In this document: piece after piece, positions 7,549 to 14,749 of the stretch
Position numbering within the stretch: the stretch's first letter is position 1
Layout: every line of letters begins with the position of its first letter
DNA from: Lentisphaeria bacterium
GTDB taxonomy: Bacteria; Verrucomicrobiota; Lentisphaeria; Victivallales; Victivallaceae
Assembly: GCA_900768505.1 (NCBI GenBank)
Contig: CAAGED010000014.1
Location: forward strand, 19,560 to 83,559
Length of the DNA: 64,000 nucleotides
Direction of reading: 5' to 3'
Position numbers and translations under genes: made by a program
Notes under the pieces: model-generated
Databases searched by the model: none
What the model was told of the DNA's origin: nothing
The model's input: only the letters and a program-made list of their open reading frames with translations

Positions 7549-9336
7549 ATGCCGGAATATCCCAAGTATGAAAAAATGACCAGCCAGTTATTTTTTTTAT
7601 TGTTGCTGCTGCTCATCATTTATATGGTTGGGATATTTTTGCGTCCGGTGCTGCTGAATAACGAAATGATGAATTTCGAGATTTCCCGCTTGATTATATC
7701 CAGTGGTGATCCGGCGTATTTGACACAATTGGATGGGGAATATAAATATCCCAACTCATTGCTGATTGTCGGGATAAATTTTTTATGCAGTAAATTACTC
7801 GGGTTCAATGAGATGGCGTTTCGTATGCCGTCGTTGCTGATAACTTTGACGGCGGCGGCGTTGCTTTGTCAATTATGCGCCAAGTTCGAGAATAAAAACT
7901 ACCTGCTGCTTACTCCAATAATTTATCTCAGCAGTTACAGTGTCTACTGGGCTGGCAGTGCGGCCTTGAATGCCAATTTATCCGGCATTCTGACATTTTT
8001 GATTTTAGGCTGCTATTATTTGGCAGGTCAAGGGCAGAGTCGATTGTGTCAAAAGTGGTTTTTAATCGCCTTATTTGTACTGCTGAACGGTTTGCTGTTG
8101 TTTGCCGGCGGGTTGTCAATGTTTTTATATCTGATTTGTGCCATAACTATTTACGAATTGATACACCGGCGTTACCGTAAATTATTTATGGTGATAATGG
8201 CGCTTATTGCGTTTTGGATGGTGTTGTATCTGGTAATGAGTTTAATATTGCCGAAACCATTTTTGGTTGAATTGCAGAAGGGATTATTTAACAATTTAGA
8301 GATGACATATAACGCTTTTGCCAGTGTGCGTCCGCTGCTGTCGCTGCTGCTCGGGGGGGCAGCGTTCTTTCCGTGGCTGCTGCTGTTGCCGGTGGTGGTG
8401 GTTGGGTTCATTTGGATTGATCATGTGAAGCCGGATCCAACTGCCAGTTCGTCCGGAGATTCGGAGCAAAACTCCAAAAAGAGTCGCGTGACAAGAATAA
8501 TCAATGAAGATGCCTCGGATTTTGCCTATAATGCCTATGAAAAATATTTTGATTCGGAGTTGCTCACTTTTGCTTTCTGCAACATGCTGTTGAGTTTGCT
8601 GTTCAGTTATGTATTGGATTGGCGATACAGCTTTATTCATGCGATGATGCCATGGATGTCAATTGTTTTTGCTTTTGGGTTGCTGAATTATTTTAACACG
8701 CCGGGGCGGAAGTTGTTTAATGCAGTAGTGTTGATTATTGGTGCATTCGTATTCGCGGGAGGGTTGTTTGTGGAAATTTGTCACATCCTGTCACTCTCTT
8801 CATTGCTGTCCAATCCTTTCGGTATTTATGCCAGCAGCCATCGTTATTTGGTCTTAGCTTTTGTATTGATGGTTTTGGCGGTGGTACTGCTCGCATCCGG
8901 GTATAAATTTCCCGTTGCCACCAAGCTTTTGTTTTTTGTCGGTGGGTTTGGTATTCTGAATGCAGTTGCGCCGTTTTTGGCACCGGATAACCAGAAATTG
9001 CAATTGGACACCGGTAGAATAATCAGCCAATTAACCTCGCGGCTTCGTCCGGGCAGTCTTGTTTACGGCGCAGACGAGTTGTATTTTGCATTGGGCTGGC
9101 AATTGGGGCGCAATGATGTGGAATTGTTTCACACTGACCCCGGGGAAAATCGTGCTGAGCTTGATGCCTTGCTTGCCCGCATTGCCCGCGGGCGGGAATA
9201 TATTTTTGTATTCCTGAAATCCACTGCCTCGGCCACAGCGCTGCCGGAACCTGATTTTAAACTGGAACGTGGCGGCATGGTTTTGTATGAATATTATCCC
9301 GATGAAAAAAATATAAAAGCGCATCTGAAAAAATGA
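7549..9336 (+). CDS. PMT/ArnT-like membrane glycosyltransferase, first of a tandem pair
   Basis: About 595-residue polytopic membrane protein. The start is uncertain: ATG 7549 is favoured, with GGAG at 7533-7536; an in-frame TTG at 7540 is possible. The N-terminal helix is followed by the family block near residues 35-90: RPVLLNNEMMNFEISRLI, then GEYKYPNSLLIVG and LLGFNEMAFRMPSLL. ArnT-type enzymes have a catalytic Asp in the first extracytoplasmic loop (DExRYxE); here the aligned position appears to be Asn, and the later EKP is KYP. About a dozen hydrophobic segments follow, interrupted by a charged cytoplasmic-looking loop around residues 295-340 (many Ser, Lys, Asp) and a short soluble C-terminal domain. 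It overlaps the next gene by 4 bases. Likely role: transfer of a sugar from a polyprenyl-phosphate donor to an envelope acceptor, or a non-catalytic partner of its neighbour. Confidence 0.75.
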   Translation: MPEYPKYEKMTSQLFFLLLLLLIIYMVGIFLRPVLLNNEMMNFEISRLIISSGDPAYLTQLDGEYKYPNSLLIVGINFLCSKLLGFNEMAFRMPSLLITLTAAALLCQLCAKFENKNYLLLTPIIYLSSYSVYWAGSAALNANLSGILTFLILGCYYLAGQGQSRLCQKWFLIALFVLLNGLLLFAGGLSMFLYLICAITIYELIHRRYRKLFMVIMALIAFWMVLYLVMSLILPKPFLVELQKGLFNNLEMTYNAFASVRPLLSLLLGGAAFFPWLLLLPVVVVGFIWIDHVKPDPTASSSGDSEQNSKKSRVTRIINEDASDFAYNAYEKYFDSELLTFAFCNMLLSLLFSYVLDWRYSFIHAMMPWMSIVFAFGLLNYFNTPGRKLFNAVVLIIGAFVFAGGLFVEICHILSLSSLLSNPFGIYASSHRYLVLAFVLMVLAVVLLASGYKFPVATKLLFFVGGFGILNAVAPFLAPDNQKLQLDTGRIISQLTSRLRPGSLVYGADELYFALGWQLGRNDVELFHTDPGENRAELDALLARIARGREYIFVFLKSTASATALPEPDFKLERGGMVLYEYYPDEKNIKAHLKK

Positions 9337-10982
9337 AAAAATATCGCGTATTATTACTGATTTTCTTCCTGCTGACTTGCCTGTTGCCAATTATTTGCCG
9401 GCCGGTTCTCTCCTCCGACGGCTTTACTCAAATGCGCATTGCCAGTGAAATGTTGAATACCAATAATTTCACAATTCCCAATTTATTGGGGGAGGAGTTT
9501 TACGAGAAACCGATTTTAGGGTATTGGGTGACAGGAGTCAGCTTCATTATTTTTGGGGAAAACAGTTTCGCCGCACGGTTGCCGGGGGTGCTGGCATTAG
9601 GAATGTTGGCGTATCTGATTTGGCTGCTGGTAACCAAACGGACGGAGGATGAAATATTGGCGTTGTTAAGCTGTGCGCTCTACCTGACATTTTGTTTCGC
9701 ACATATCGGCGGAACTTCAGCAAATGTTTCGACCTTGTCGGTGCTGTTTATTTCGGGAGCGATAAGTCTTTTTTATTTGGCCAGCAGTGAAAAATTCTAT
9801 GCCATCCGCATCAGTTACCTGATTGGCTGCGGTTTAATGCTGGGGCTGGGTTTTTTGTGTGTTGGTTTTGTGGCCTACATCATCACCTTTGCGGTAACTG
9901 CGGTCTATCTGTTGAGCGAGGGACGAATAAAAAAAGTATTTATCCTGCCGCTTCTGCCGTTGTTTTGTTCCTTGTTTATCATTATGCCATGGATGACGGC
10001 TACTTTTCTGGCGGACAAGGATTTTGCCTGGAAATTCATCAAAAACACCCATTTTCAGCAGTATTTCAGTGCCGAAGACAATCCGATTTTCTGGTGGCAG
10101 TCTGTGCCGCTGATAATGGCTGGGACACTGCCGGCGAGTATATTTGCACTGCCCAGTCTGGTCGGGATATTGAGCAATCTTACCGTATTGTTGCGCAACA
10201 CTTTTTTCCGTTTTCTGATTTTCTGGGGGTTAGTGCCGTTTTTGCTTTTTGTTATCATGGATAATCCCCAGCCGGAATATATTCTTGCCGTTTATCCGCC
10301 GTTGGCCATAATTTTAGCAATGGGAATCAAACAATATTTGTTGAGCGGAAGAAGCCGTTTGATGGATTTTGCGGTAAAGGTGGCTGGTTGGAGTTTTGTT
10401 GCTCTGGCGCTATATATTCTGCTGACCCAAAGCCTACTGCCGATGGAATCAAAATTTGTGCTCTACACCTCGCATCAACTTTGTGCCTACCTGCTGCAAA
10501 CGTTGGTTTTTTTGCTCAGCGGAATTGCTTTGCTGCTGTCTCAGAAGTTCAATCCAACCAGTCAAATAATTATTTTTATGACTGGTGTCGGAATCAGCAG
10601 TATATTTTTTAATTGCCAATTACCCGGCAAGTATTTTCCCGATCCGAAGGAATTAATAGTTGCCAGCCGGAATAATGTGCCGTCAGTTTCGCAGAAAAAC
10701 GATCTTATACTCACCGATGCCCCGGAATTGCTCTACCAGTTGGTCTGGTATTTGGACAACCCGAACGTGAAATTGCTCTCTGAAGTACCGGAATCACCCG
10801 GACAATATTTTCTGACCGGGAGTAAGCAATCGCTCTCTGAGTTACGTCGTCAATACAATGCAACGCTCTACTGTTATTTGAAACAAGACCCGCTGACAGG
10901 GCAGTATAAAATCAATCAGCCGGAATATGTCAAACGAATCGGCAAATATTATTTTGTCATTCTTCCGCCAGTTTTTTTGTAA
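9333..10982 (+). CDS. PMT/ArnT-like membrane glycosyltransferase, second of the pair
   Basis: 549-residue polytopic membrane protein whose ATGA start overlaps the stop of the preceding paralogue. The first loop reads RPVLSSDGFTQMRIASEML, then IPNLLGEEFYEKPILGYW and FGENSFAARLPGVLALG, matching the PMT_2/ArnT N-terminus with the Asp and the EKP motif kept. This copy is therefore the better candidate for catalysis. Around ten further transmembrane segments and a small C-terminal domain follow. Such enzymes move a sugar (for example aminoarabinose in ArnT) from undecaprenyl phosphate to lipid A or another envelope acceptor; the sugar here is unknown. The stop codon abuts a dispersed repeat that begins at 10983. 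Confidence 0.8.
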   Translation: MKKYRVLLLIFFLLTCLLPIICRPVLSSDGFTQMRIASEMLNTNNFTIPNLLGEEFYEKPILGYWVTGVSFIIFGENSFAARLPGVLALGMLAYLIWLLVTKRTEDEILALLSCALYLTFCFAHIGGTSANVSTLSVLFISGAISLFYLASSEKFYAIRISYLIGCGLMLGLGFLCVGFVAYIITFAVTAVYLLSEGRIKKVFILPLLPLFCSLFIIMPWMTATFLADKDFAWKFIKNTHFQQYFSAEDNPIFWWQSVPLIMAGTLPASIFALPSLVGILSNLTVLLRNTFFRFLIFWGLVPFLLFVIMDNPQPEYILAVYPPLAIILAMGIKQYLLSGRSRLMDFAVKVAGWSFVALALYILLTQSLLPMESKFVLYTSHQLCAYLLQTLVFLLSGIALLLSQKFNPTSQIIIFMTGVGISSIFFNCQLPGKYFPDPKELIVASRNNVPSVSQKNDLILTDAPELLYQLVWYLDNPNVKLLSEVPESPGQYFLTGSKQSLSELRRQYNATLYCYLKQDPLTGQYKINQPEYVKRIGKYYFVILPPVFL

Positions 10983-11085
10983 AAGATGCGGCATTTTGCC
11001 TCTTTGCGATGACATGTCGTTTCGGTCATATGCGTTATGTTATGCTCCATCAGCGCCTATTTTGCAAAAAGACATGATATGCGAT
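10983..11085 (+). repeat. Dispersed intergenic repeat, short copy C
   Basis: Begins right after the stop of the upstream glycosyltransferase gene. Its blocks ATGCGGCATTTTGCCTCTT, GTCGTTTCGGTCATATGCG, TTATGTTATGCTCC and CGCCTATTTTGCAAAA align in order with the copies at 63697-63883 and, on the minus strand, 22031-22219. About 25-35 bases of the longer copies (the segment containing CAATCTTGCAAAAACACAAT) are missing here. It has the same orientation as the preceding gene. Confidence 0.65.
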
Positions 11086-11116
11086 AACCCAATGTTCGCC
11101 GCATCAGCTGCGTGGT

Positions 11117-11250
11117 GCAGGGCAGTGCGCCCTGCTCTTGGGGGATGGGGGGAAATCCCCCATATCTAATCGGGCGGCCAACTAGCAAGAGCGAATTGCA
11201 AATTCGCGTCCGCCCGGATTGCAAGTGGAAAATATTTTCCGCTTACAATC
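11117..11250. other. Block of consecutive stem-loops (possible structured RNA or repeat element)
   Basis: Four adjoining inverted repeats in 134 bases: GCAGGGC (11117) with GCCCTGC (11129-11135); GGGGGAT (11140) with ATCCCCC (11155-11161); an outer stem CGGGCGG (11171) with CCGCCCG (11210-11216) that encloses GCGAATT (11191) with AATTCGC (11201-11207); and a long imperfect stem from GATTGCAAGTGGAAAA (11217) with TTTTCCGCTTACAATC (ending 11250). No protein frame of credible length crosses it. It may be transcribed from the upstream operon as a 3' element, or be a mobile repeat. Confidence 0.55.
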
Positions 11251-11535
11251 ATAATAATATTCCACAAAAAAATCGCAAGTCATTTTTCGAGTTGTTTTAT
11301 TCAGCCGCTCTCGAATCTTTACCATCCTCTTCTGGCTGGCAAAATCAGACGATTTATGTTACAAAACAAATATATTGTTTTGTGCAAACAATGTGCAATA
11401 ATTCTCCGGATGAGTTATAAAAGTTGCGGAGGCCGTGACGTATTGCCTACTCGAAAATCATCTCCGCCACACCTGCTTCTGCTTGAATGTACCAAAATCA
11501 GGACGAATTTTTAAGTTAAAAAAAATTTACCATGA
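11251..11535. other. Gene-free stretch between the hairpin block and the MATE promoter
   Basis: AT-rich, no credible reading frame with a ribosome-binding site. No further strong inverted or direct repeat was seen. Confidence 0.5.
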
Positions 11536-11564
11536 TTGCATATTTCATAAAAAAATGGTATATT
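11536..11564 (+). promoter_or_regulatory. Sigma-70-like promoter of the MATE gene
   Basis: TTGCAT (11536-11541), 17-base spacer, TATATT (11559-11564), about 75 bases before the MATE start. The hexamers and spacing are identical to those at 13062-13090. Confidence 0.65.
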
Positions 11565-11637
11565 TATGAACTATATTATTATCTTTGTCGGTGATTTATT
11601 CAGTCGGCATAAAACTAAAGCGTAATTGGGTAAAAAT

Positions 11638-13026
11638 ATGCATAAAGTCCTTCCGTCCAATGATGAGCAATATCAATCCTTCTGGGTTAAGGATCCCGCC
11701 TTTTACCGCCAGCTTTTGTTGCTGGCGCTGCCGATGGTATTGCAGAATTTAATCACTTTCGGTGTGGTATTTTCTGATAACGTGATGGTGGGCAGGCTGG
11801 GGGATTTGGCGATCTCAGGACTCTATCTTGGTTCGTTGGTGCAGACGGTATTGCAAATACTTATTTTTGGCATTGAAAGTACTCTGCTGATCCTGGCGGC
11901 GCAATACTGGGGGCGGCATGATTGCCGGAGGATCAAGATGGTTAGCTCAATCGGTATGCGCATCACACTGATTTTTACGCTGCTGATTGCATTGTGTTCA
12001 ACGCTTTTTCCATACTGGCTGATTGGCTGCCTCACTCTGGACTCCGGAGCAATTGCCGAAGGGGGAGCTTATTTGCAGATTGTCGGATTTTCCTACATCT
12101 TTTTTGCGATTTCACAAATTTTAATTGTCACCATGCGTTCCGTGGAGGTGGTCAGTATTGGACTAATTAACTCCATTACGGCATTTTGCGTAAATGTTTT
12201 TTTGAATTATGTGTTGATTTTCGGCTTATTCGGTCTGCCGGCGCTGGGGGTGCGCGGTGCAGCCTTGGCGACAGTGATTTCACGCATGGTGGAATGTGCG
12301 GTGGTGGTATATTTTGTGATTAAAATCGATCGTCGTTTGAGAATGAGGATTCAGGATTTCAAACGTTGGGATCCGCTGATTTTCCGGGATTTGGTGAAGT
12401 ATGGCATGCCTTTAATGCTGGGGCAGCTGGTTTGGGCGTTCAACAATGTTCTCCAGAGCCGGGTAATTGGTCAATTATCCCGCAGCGCCATTACGGCCGC
12501 CAGCGTTACTGGTATGCTGGATCGGCTTTTGTGGATGGGCACCTGGGGAATTGCGGCGGCGACTGGGATTATGGTTGGTAAGGCCATTGGTGGCGGAGAA
12601 TTTGCCAAGGTCAGACAATATGCCAAAACTATGCAGGCGGTTTTTCTGGGAATTGGCTTAGTGAGTGCTATGTTGATATGTTTCGGGCACAAACTGTTTC
12701 TGAAATTTTATAATCTCTCGCCGGAATCCTACCGGATGACGGAGGAATTTATGCTGGTTTTGGGCGTGATAATTATTGGCCGTTGTTATCAGGCTCCCTC
12801 ATTGTTCGGTTTAGTTAAATCCGGTGGCGATACGGCATTTGTGTTTAAGAACGACACGTTTTGGGTATTCTGCTGGATACTGCCTTTATCGTTGCTGGGA
12901 CTGCATTTGAATTGGGCGCCGTGGTTGATTTTTGGGATTTTGCTCTCCGACCAGATAATGAAGTGTTTTGTGGCGCTGATTAAAATCAATCGCTTCAATT
13001 GGATGAAAAATCTTACCCGCAATTGA
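11638..13026 (+). CDS. MATE family efflux transporter
   Basis: Multidrug and toxic compound extrusion type antiporter, 462 residues in the inner membrane, expelling cationic drugs or metabolites with Na+ or H+. About twelve hydrophobic segments in two six-helix halves. The N-terminal half has FYRQLLLLALPMVLQNLITF and the MVGRLGDLAISGLYLGS motif typical of MATE helix 2. The C-terminal half repeats the theme with LVKYGMPLMLGQLVWAFNN and GGEFAKVRQYAKT. The start ATG 11638 is preferred over an in-frame TTG at 11626; the ribosome-binding site is weak. Promoter upstream; it is monocistronic, since the next gene has its own promoter. Substrate cannot be told from sequence. Confidence 0.92.
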   Translation: MHKVLPSNDEQYQSFWVKDPAFYRQLLLLALPMVLQNLITFGVVFSDNVMVGRLGDLAISGLYLGSLVQTVLQILIFGIESTLLILAAQYWGRHDCRRIKMVSSIGMRITLIFTLLIALCSTLFPYWLIGCLTLDSGAIAEGGAYLQIVGFSYIFFAISQILIVTMRSVEVVSIGLINSITAFCVNVFLNYVLIFGLFGLPALGVRGAALATVISRMVECAVVVYFVIKIDRRLRMRIQDFKRWDPLIFRDLVKYGMPLMLGQLVWAFNNVLQSRVIGQLSRSAITAASVTGMLDRLLWMGTWGIAAATGIMVGKAIGGGEFAKVRQYAKTMQAVFLGIGLVSAMLICFGHKLFLKFYNLSPESYRMTEEFMLVLGVIIIGRCYQAPSLFGLVKSGGDTAFVFKNDTFWVFCWILPLSLLGLHLNWAPWLIFGILLSDQIMKCFVALIKINRFNWMKNLTRN

Positions 13027-13061
13027 TATATTTCATATTGTATTTTTTCTGTATAAAAAAT

Positions 13062-13090
13062 TTGCATTTTTTATCAATATATGTTATATT
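13062..13090 (+). promoter_or_regulatory. Sigma-70-like promoter upstream of the CorC/HlyC-like gene
   Basis: TTGCAT (13062-13067), 17-base spacer, TATATT (13085-13090). It would give a leader of about 275 bases before the ATG at 13374. That 13091-13373 leader holds only a doubtful 56-codon frame and no clear terminator or riboswitch. Confidence 0.6.
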
Positions 13091-13373
13091 CAATGTACTA
13101 TGAAAACTTTATTAAAATCAAATACGTTAAGCACCACTAATTCCGGCGAGTCCGAAGATCCCCCGTCGTGCGAAGATGTACCGGCGGAACCTCGAACGTC
13201 GGCGTTGGTGTGCAATAATCGGAAAATAAAATCAAAACAACGGCAAATTGCCTTGATCCTGCTTTTATAAAGCTGGATGCCTGGGTGGTTTGTCGTTTTT
13301 TTGTTTTCAGATTTTCAACCGTGAAACTTCGTAAAAAATTAGTTTGTAATAAAATAAACAACAAGAGGATTAA

Positions 13374-14606
13374 ATGTATTCAATTTTAATCGCCGCCGTA
13401 ATGACGGCATTTCTGGTTTCATTTACTTGTTCGCTGCTGGAAGCGGCTTATTTAAGTATCACCCCCAGTCAGCTGGCGGATATTCACCAGCGCAACCAGC
13501 AGATGGGCAAGATGGTTGCGGAGCAGAAGGAGCATATCGAAAAAACCATTGCCGTTGTGTTGATTTCCAACACTGCCGCCCATACCATTGGGGCGGCCAT
13601 TGCAGGTGCGCAGTTTGATAATATTTTCGGTGACAACTGGTTATGGCTTTTTTCGCTGATTTTCACCATTATGATGGTGCAGTATACCGAATTGTTGCCC
13701 AAGTCGTTGGGCGTGCATTTCAACCGTCAGGTGGTTACGGTGGCGGCGCGGCCGCTGCAGGCAATGATTTTTATAATGAATCCGATTATCAAAATGGTTT
13801 ACTGGTTTAATCGTCCCTTTGAGTTTCGCCCCAAGGATGACGATGACTTGAGTACCACTGACGAAATCAATGCCCTGGCCTCCATGGCGCGAAGCAGTCG
13901 GGAAATAACCTCCCGTCAGGAGCGGATTATCCGGGCGGTGCCCCGGTTGTCTCAGCAGCCGCTGTCGGAGGTAATGATTCCACTGGAGAAGATCTCGTTC
14001 ATCTCCAGTGCGCAGACGATTAACGAGGCGCTGAACAACACCTACACCGAATTTCACACCCGCTACCCGGTATGCAAGGACGGCAATCGTAACGAGGTAA
14101 TTGGTTATGTGAATTTCAAGGAGATGGTGGCTGCATTGCGTTCCAATCCTCAGGGTGCTAAATTAAGCGATATTATTCGGCCGATCAGTTTTGCGATGTC
14201 GGATGATTCGGCGGAAAATCTGCTGGAAAAATTTGCCACTCAAAACGTGCATATGGCCATGATTCGGGATGAAAACGGCCGGAGTTTGGGGTTGGTCACG
14301 CTGGAAGATATTGTGGAGGAGTTGATTGGCGATTTGGATGATGAATTTGATCCGCTGCCACGCACCTTTTATTCCCCAGGGGACAACTTCTGGGTGGTGG
14401 GCGGCGGCAATCCGTTGACCATGGTGGCTCGGGAATCCCGGTTGGATTTGCCCAAGCGGATGGAACCATTGTCGATTTGGTTTACCCGGGTTTTGGGACA
14501 CACGCCGCGGGTGGGGGATATTTACCGCTACAATAACATTGAATTTTATGTACGCAAGGTGCGTCGGGGTCGGGCTTTGGAATTTAATGTCCGTAAGAGT
14601 TCGTAA
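13374..14606 (+). CDS. HlyC/CorC family membrane protein with CBS domains
   Basis: 410 residues. The N-terminal DUF21/CNNM-like transmembrane domain has FTCSLLEAAYLSITPSQL at residues about 17-34 and ISNTAAHTIGAAIAGAQF near 62, plus two more hydrophobic segments and the TELLPKSLGVHF motif (usually GEIxPK). A CBS pair lies at about residues 190-320 (MIPLEKISFISSA; EVIGYVNFKEMV; MAMIRDENGRSLGLVTLEDI; EELIGDLDDEFD), followed by the C-terminal CorC_HlyC domain (FWVVGGGNPL to the end). Proteins of this family are implicated in magnesium/cobalt efflux and are often mis-named haemolysins. The ribosome-binding site AAGAGGA lies before the ATG. A hairpin follows the stop. Confidence 0.9.
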   Translation: MYSILIAAVMTAFLVSFTCSLLEAAYLSITPSQLADIHQRNQQMGKMVAEQKEHIEKTIAVVLISNTAAHTIGAAIAGAQFDNIFGDNWLWLFSLIFTIMMVQYTELLPKSLGVHFNRQVVTVAARPLQAMIFIMNPIIKMVYWFNRPFEFRPKDDDDLSTTDEINALASMARSSREITSRQERIIRAVPRLSQQPLSEVMIPLEKISFISSAQTINEALNNTYTEFHTRYPVCKDGNRNEVIGYVNFKEMVAALRSNPQGAKLSDIIRPISFAMSDDSAENLLEKFATQNVHMAMIRDENGRSLGLVTLEDIVEELIGDLDDEFDPLPRTFYSPGDNFWVVGGGNPLTMVARESRLDLPKRMEPLSIWFTRVLGHTPRVGDIYRYNNIEFYVRKVRRGRALEFNVRKSS

Positions 14607-14610
14607 ACTG

Positions 14611-14629
14611 CGGAGTATTCTTTACTCCG
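14611..14629 (+). terminator. Stem-loop after the CorC-like gene
   Basis: CGGAGTA (14611-14617) pairs with TACTCCG (14623-14629) across a 5-base loop, 5 bases after the stop. The T-tract that follows is poor, so termination is likely but weak. Confidence 0.45.
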
Positions 14630-14749
14630 GATTATGGATTATTTCGTAAAAAAATAACTTTGCGCCTTGAAATAACTCAAAAATGCATTAAAAATATGTT
14701 TGTGGAATATTATTGATTGCAAATTGCCGAAAAAAATCGGGGAGTAAAA

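Noticed and set aside
11140..11161. G-rich run GGGGGATGGGGGG as a possible G-quadruplex
   Set aside because: It pairs well as a hairpin with ATCCCCC; only two long G-runs are present, too few for a classic intramolecular quadruplex.
10927..11169. Open frame across the end of the glycosyltransferase gene and repeat copy C
   Set aside because: It lies in the repeat and hairpin block and has no ribosome-binding site; apparent similarity to frames in the other repeat copies comes from the repeat DNA.
13100..13270. 56-codon frame directly after the promoter at 13062-13090
   Set aside because: No ribosome-binding site can exist between the promoter and the ATG, composition is unusual (Arg/Lys/Pro mix) and it matches no known protein; it is more likely leader sequence of the following gene.
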